Shown: positions 61,457 to 64,000 of the stretch, piece after piece
Layout of the letters: each line of letters opens with the position of its first letter
How positions within the stretch are numbered: position 1 is the first letter of the stretch
NCBI RefSeq assembly: GCF_014189455.1
Contig: NZ_CP050296.1
Location: forward strand, 992,001-1,056,000
DNA from: Mesorhizobium huakuii
GTDB lineage: Bacteria > Pseudomonadota > Alphaproteobacteria > Rhizobiales > Rhizobiaceae
DNA length: 64,000 nt
Direction of reading: 5' to 3'
Made by a program: the position numbers and the translations under genes
The notes under the pieces: generated by a model
What the model saw: the letters and a program-made list of their open reading frames with translations, nothing else
The model's database searches: none
What the model was told of the DNA's origin: nothing

Positions 61457-62829
61457 ATGCTCGCCAATTCCCTGATCGAACTCGACCGCGCCCATCTCAT
61501 CCACCCAGTCGCTTCATATCGTGGCCATGAGGCGCTTGGCGTCCGTGTCTTGAAATCGGCGAAGGGCGCGACCGTGACCGAAGCGTCCGGCCGGCAACTT
61601 GTCGATGGTTTCGCGGGGCTATGGTGCGTCAATGCCGGCTACGGCCACGACAGCATCGTCGAGGCGGCGGCCCGGCAGATGCGCGAGCTCCCTTATGCCA
61701 CCGCCTATTTCGACCTCGGTTCGGAGCCGGCCATCCGGCTCGCCTCGGAACTGGCCGAGCGCGCGCCAGGCGACCTCAATCACGTCTTTTTCACGCTTGG
61801 CGGGTCGGACGCGGTCGACAGCACGATCCGTTTCGTCCGCTACTACTGGAACGCCAAGGGCGAGCCGCAACGCGACCAGTTCATTTCCATAGAGCAGGGC
61901 TATCACGGCTCGTCGGTGGTCGGCGCGGGCCTGACCGCGCTCCCCGCCTTTCACGCCGGTTTCGGCATTCCCTTCGAATGGCAGCACAAGATCCCTTCCC
62001 CTATCCCTATCGCAACCCGGTGGGCGAGGACGGCAACGCGATCACCGCCGCATCGCTCGCCGCGCTGAAGGCCAAGATCGAGGCGATCGGGCCGGAGCGG
62101 GTCGCCGCCTTTTTATGCCGAGCCGATCCAGGGATCGGGCGGTGTCATCGTCCCGCCGAAAGGCTGGATCAAGGCGATGCGCGAGCTCTGCCGGGAGCAC
62201 GGCGTCCTGTTCATCGCCGACGAGGTGATCACCGGCTTCGGCCGCACAGGCCCCCTGTTCGCCTGCACCGACGAGGAGATCGTCCCCGATTTCATGACGA
62301 CCGCCAAAGGGTTGACCTCGGGCTATGTTCCCATGGGCGCCGTGTTCATGGCCGATCATGTCTACAACGTCATCGCCGATGGCGCGGGCGCCGCGGCTGT
62401 CGGCCACGGCTACACCTATTCCGCCCATCCCGTCAGCGCGGCCGTCGCGCTCGAAGTGTTGAAGCTCTATGAAGACGGCCTTCTGGACAATGGCATCAAG
62501 GCCGGTGCGCGCCTGATGGCAGGATTGGAGGGGCTGAGGGACCATCCGCTTGTCGGCGACGTGCGCGGTCGCGGCATGCTTGCCGCCATCGAACTGGTGG
62601 TCGACAAGGAAAAGAAGACGCCGCTTCCGGCGTCGGCAATGCCGGCACGGCGCATCTTCGACAGGGCGTGGGACAACGGCCTGATCATCCGTGCCTTCGC
62701 CAACGGGGTTCTCGGCTATGCTCCCCGCTCTGCTGCACCGACGCCGATATCGATGCGATCATCGAACGCACGCGCCGGACGCTCGACCAGACGCTGGACG
62801 ATGCCGATGTCCGCCAGGCACTGGCATGA
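61457..62829 (+). pseudogene. Class III PLP-dependent aminotransferase gene with three frameshifts
   Basis: Starts with MLANSLIELDRAHLIHPVAS after AGGAGG and encodes a typical class III (omega) aminotransferase: ASGRQLVDGFAGLWCVNAGYGH, ISIEQGYHGSSVVGAGLTALPAFH, LFIADEVITGFGRTG, the PLP lysine in MTTAKGLTSGY, TYSAHPVSAAVALE. Three single-base indels interrupt it: one base missing near 61993-61997, one extra T in the run 62110-62114, one base missing near 62723-62726. Read across all three, the protein is complete (about 457 residues, ending DADVRQALA). A polyamine or beta-alanine:pyruvate transaminase is likely. Loss of function is real only if the indels are. Confidence 0.88.
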
Positions 62830-62963
62830 AGGCGGCGAAATATGTCGTGTCTCGAAATATCGCCGGGGCGGACGATTTCGCAATTTTGTGCCGCGCCCTC
62901 ACGCCTTTTCGGCGAATCCAGCGCGGGGGAAGTGCCAGACTGCAGTTAAGACAAGGCCAGAAA

Positions 62964-62979
62964 GCCCGGATTTCCGGGC
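62964..62979. terminator. Small hairpin downstream of the aminotransferase gene
   Basis: GCCCGGA-TT-TCCGGGC, perfect 7-base arms, in the 237-base gap before the next HAD gene. There is no T-run, so it is at best a weak terminator. Nothing else is recognised in this gap. Confidence 0.4.
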
Positions 62980-63066
62980 CTTCGAAAAGGGCCGACGCCC
63001 CGGACAGCACGGAATTTTGTTCTGTTCAACACATGCAATTCGGCCGCGCGCAGAGGAGAGCCAGTC

Positions 63067-63789
63067 TTGGCCAGGGGCTTTAGCGAATTCAAATACTTGA
63101 CCTTCGATGTGGTCGGCACGCTGATCGACTTCGAAGGCGGCATCACCACCTGCCTGGCCGGAATTGCCGCCGAGGCCGGCGTTTCGATCGATGGCGAGGA
63201 AGCGCTGAGCCTCTACCGGCAGGCCCGCTACATGCCCGATGCCGGCCTGTTTCCCGACGATCTCGTACGTGTCTACACAGTCATCGCGCCGCGGCTCGGC
63301 CTGCCCACTGACGAAAAATACGGCGTCCGCCTGCGGGATTCGGCCAGCCTCTGGCAAGGCTTCCCGGACAGCGCGGCGGCATTGGTGGACCTTGCGAAGT
63401 CGCACAGGCTGATCGCCATGACCAATGCAAGGCGCTGGGCGCTCGATCATTTCGAAAAGCAGCTCGGATCGCCCTTTTTCGCCACCTTTACGGCCGACGA
63501 TACAGGCACCGAGAAACCGGACCCGGCCTTCTTCCAGAAGGTCTTCGATTTCGTCGCCTCCCGGGGCGACAGCAAGGACGACATCCTGCACGTCGCACAA
63601 AGCCAGTATCACGACATCGGCATATCCCGGGCGCTTGGCATGACCAATTGCTGGATCGAGCGCCGGCACGCCCAGAAGGGCTATGGCGGCACGATCGAGC
63701 CCGAGCGCTTCACCGCGCCGGACTACCACTTCACCTCAATGGCCGCATTGGCGGCGGCCGTGCGGGAAAGCCTGAAGGAACGAACCTGA
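63067..63789 (+). CDS. HAD family hydrolase, haloacid dehalogenase type II-like
   Basis: 240 residues; nucleophile Asp14 in FDVVGTLID (Tyr of the usual DxYGTL replaced by Val), MTNARRWALDHF as motif II and KPDPAFFQKVFDFVASRGDSKDDILHVAQSQYHDIGISRALGM. TTG start at 63067 fits the GAGGAGAG box six bases upstream; no ATG or GTG suits. Substrate unknown. Followed by a binding-protein gene on the same strand. Confidence 0.88.
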   Translation: MARGFSEFKYLTFDVVGTLIDFEGGITTCLAGIAAEAGVSIDGEEALSLYRQARYMPDAGLFPDDLVRVYTVIAPRLGLPTDEKYGVRLRDSASLWQGFPDSAAALVDLAKSHRLIAMTNARRWALDHFEKQLGSPFFATFTADDTGTEKPDPAFFQKVFDFVASRGDSKDDILHVAQSQYHDIGISRALGMTNCWIERRHAQKGYGGTIEPERFTAPDYHFTSMAALAAAVRESLKERT

Positions 63790-63852
63790 GCCCAAGCCCG
63801 GAAAGCCGCAGCAAGACGAGCATCCCGGAAAAACAACCGAAAGGGGAATGAT

Positions 63853-64000
63853 ATGACCGACAAGATCACGAACTGGACCAGCGCAGACGATACCATGGTC
63901 GAAACCGCCATCCGGCGGGGCGCGAGCCGCCGCGAACTTCTCAAGATGCTGTTGGCCGGTGGTGCCGCGGTTGCCGCGGGCAGCGTGGTGCTTGGCCGTG
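63853..64000 (+). CDS. Tat-exported ABC transporter substrate-binding protein (N-terminus only)
   Basis: The first 49 codons are visible: after a 27-residue leader comes GASRRELLKMLLAGGAAVAAGSVVLGR, a twin-arginine signal. Long N-regions followed by SRRELLKMLLAGG are seen in family 5 (peptide-type) binding proteins of rhizobia, so an ABC importer operon probably continues to the right. Ribosome-binding site AAGGGG precedes ATG 63853. The assignment rests on the signal and context only. Confidence 0.6.
   Translation, partial: MTDKITNWTSADDTMVETAIRRGASRRELLKMLLAGGAAVAAGSVVLGR

Overview
The window is high-GC alphaproteobacterial chromosomal DNA, most likely from Mesorhizobium or a close relative in the Rhizobiales. 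This is inferred from the very high density of ABC uptake systems and small-molecule catabolic genes, and from two kinds of intergenic repeat: long GC-rich palindromic elements at 1403-1618 and 20843-20997, and short elements of the type AGAGCAATTCCAGGAAAAG at 12.4, 13.8, 28.3, 39.3 and 53.7 kb. There is no rRNA, tRNA, CRISPR array, prophage or replication origin that I can see. The only complete mobile element is one IS3-family insertion sequence at 12512-13764.

Layout. 1-5 kb: a minus-strand operon with a short-chain dehydrogenase, a MoaF-like protein, a SnoaL-like protein and branched-chain-type transporter genes livK, livG and livF (livF runs off the left edge). 5-10 kb: a YceI/membrane-protein pair behind an FNR-type box, then an aldehyde dehydrogenase and a GMC oxidoreductase whose junction carries a perfect 30-bp tandem duplication. 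10-14 kb: a remnant of a sugar-type ABC permease, a PfkB kinase and an orphan PhnM-like hydrolase behind a Pho-box-like site, then the IS element. 14.7-20.8 kb: a FrcBCA-like sugar ABC importer, a Gfo/Idh/MocA oxidoreductase and an amidase. 21-24 kb: a ThuA-like protein, a luciferase-like monooxygenase, an alpha-methylacyl-CoA-racemase-like enzyme and a small His-rich secreted protein.

24.5-48 kb holds what looks like a methylated-amine or betaine catabolic island. It contains an aldehyde dehydrogenase, a trimethylamine-dehydrogenase-like flavo/iron-sulfur enzyme, a non-pyrrolysine MttB homologue, an HD-domain (PhnZ/TmpB-like) protein, a Rieske protein, an amidohydrolase, LysR and BetI-like TetR regulators, a dipeptide-type ABC importer, a CocE-type hydrolase, a class I aminotransferase and a heterotetrameric sarcosine-oxidase operon (soxBDAG). 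Two long palindromes sharing the core CTTGTTG-N10-CAACAAG lie at the same distance (9 bases) upstream of the start codons of the trimethylamine-dehydrogenase-like gene and of the CocE-type hydrolase gene, 15 kb apart. This suggests that one regulator, most simply the TetR protein encoded between them, controls both arms.

48-64 kb contains LysR regulators, two paralogous GNAT proteins, an ArgE-like deacetylase, a GhrA-like reductase, a cupin, two aldehyde dehydrogenases around a tartrate-dehydrogenase-like gene, a PuuB-like oxidase, two HAD hydrolases, a class III aminotransferase and the start of a Tat-exported binding protein.

Several genes from 30 kb onward (Rieske, dppF-like, soxA, tartrate dehydrogenase, class III aminotransferase) are interrupted by single-base indels, often in homopolymers, with otherwise well-preserved coding sequence on both sides. 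Either the underlying read data have indel errors or several catabolic genes are in early decay. All functions are read from protein motifs and context by eye; no database search was run.
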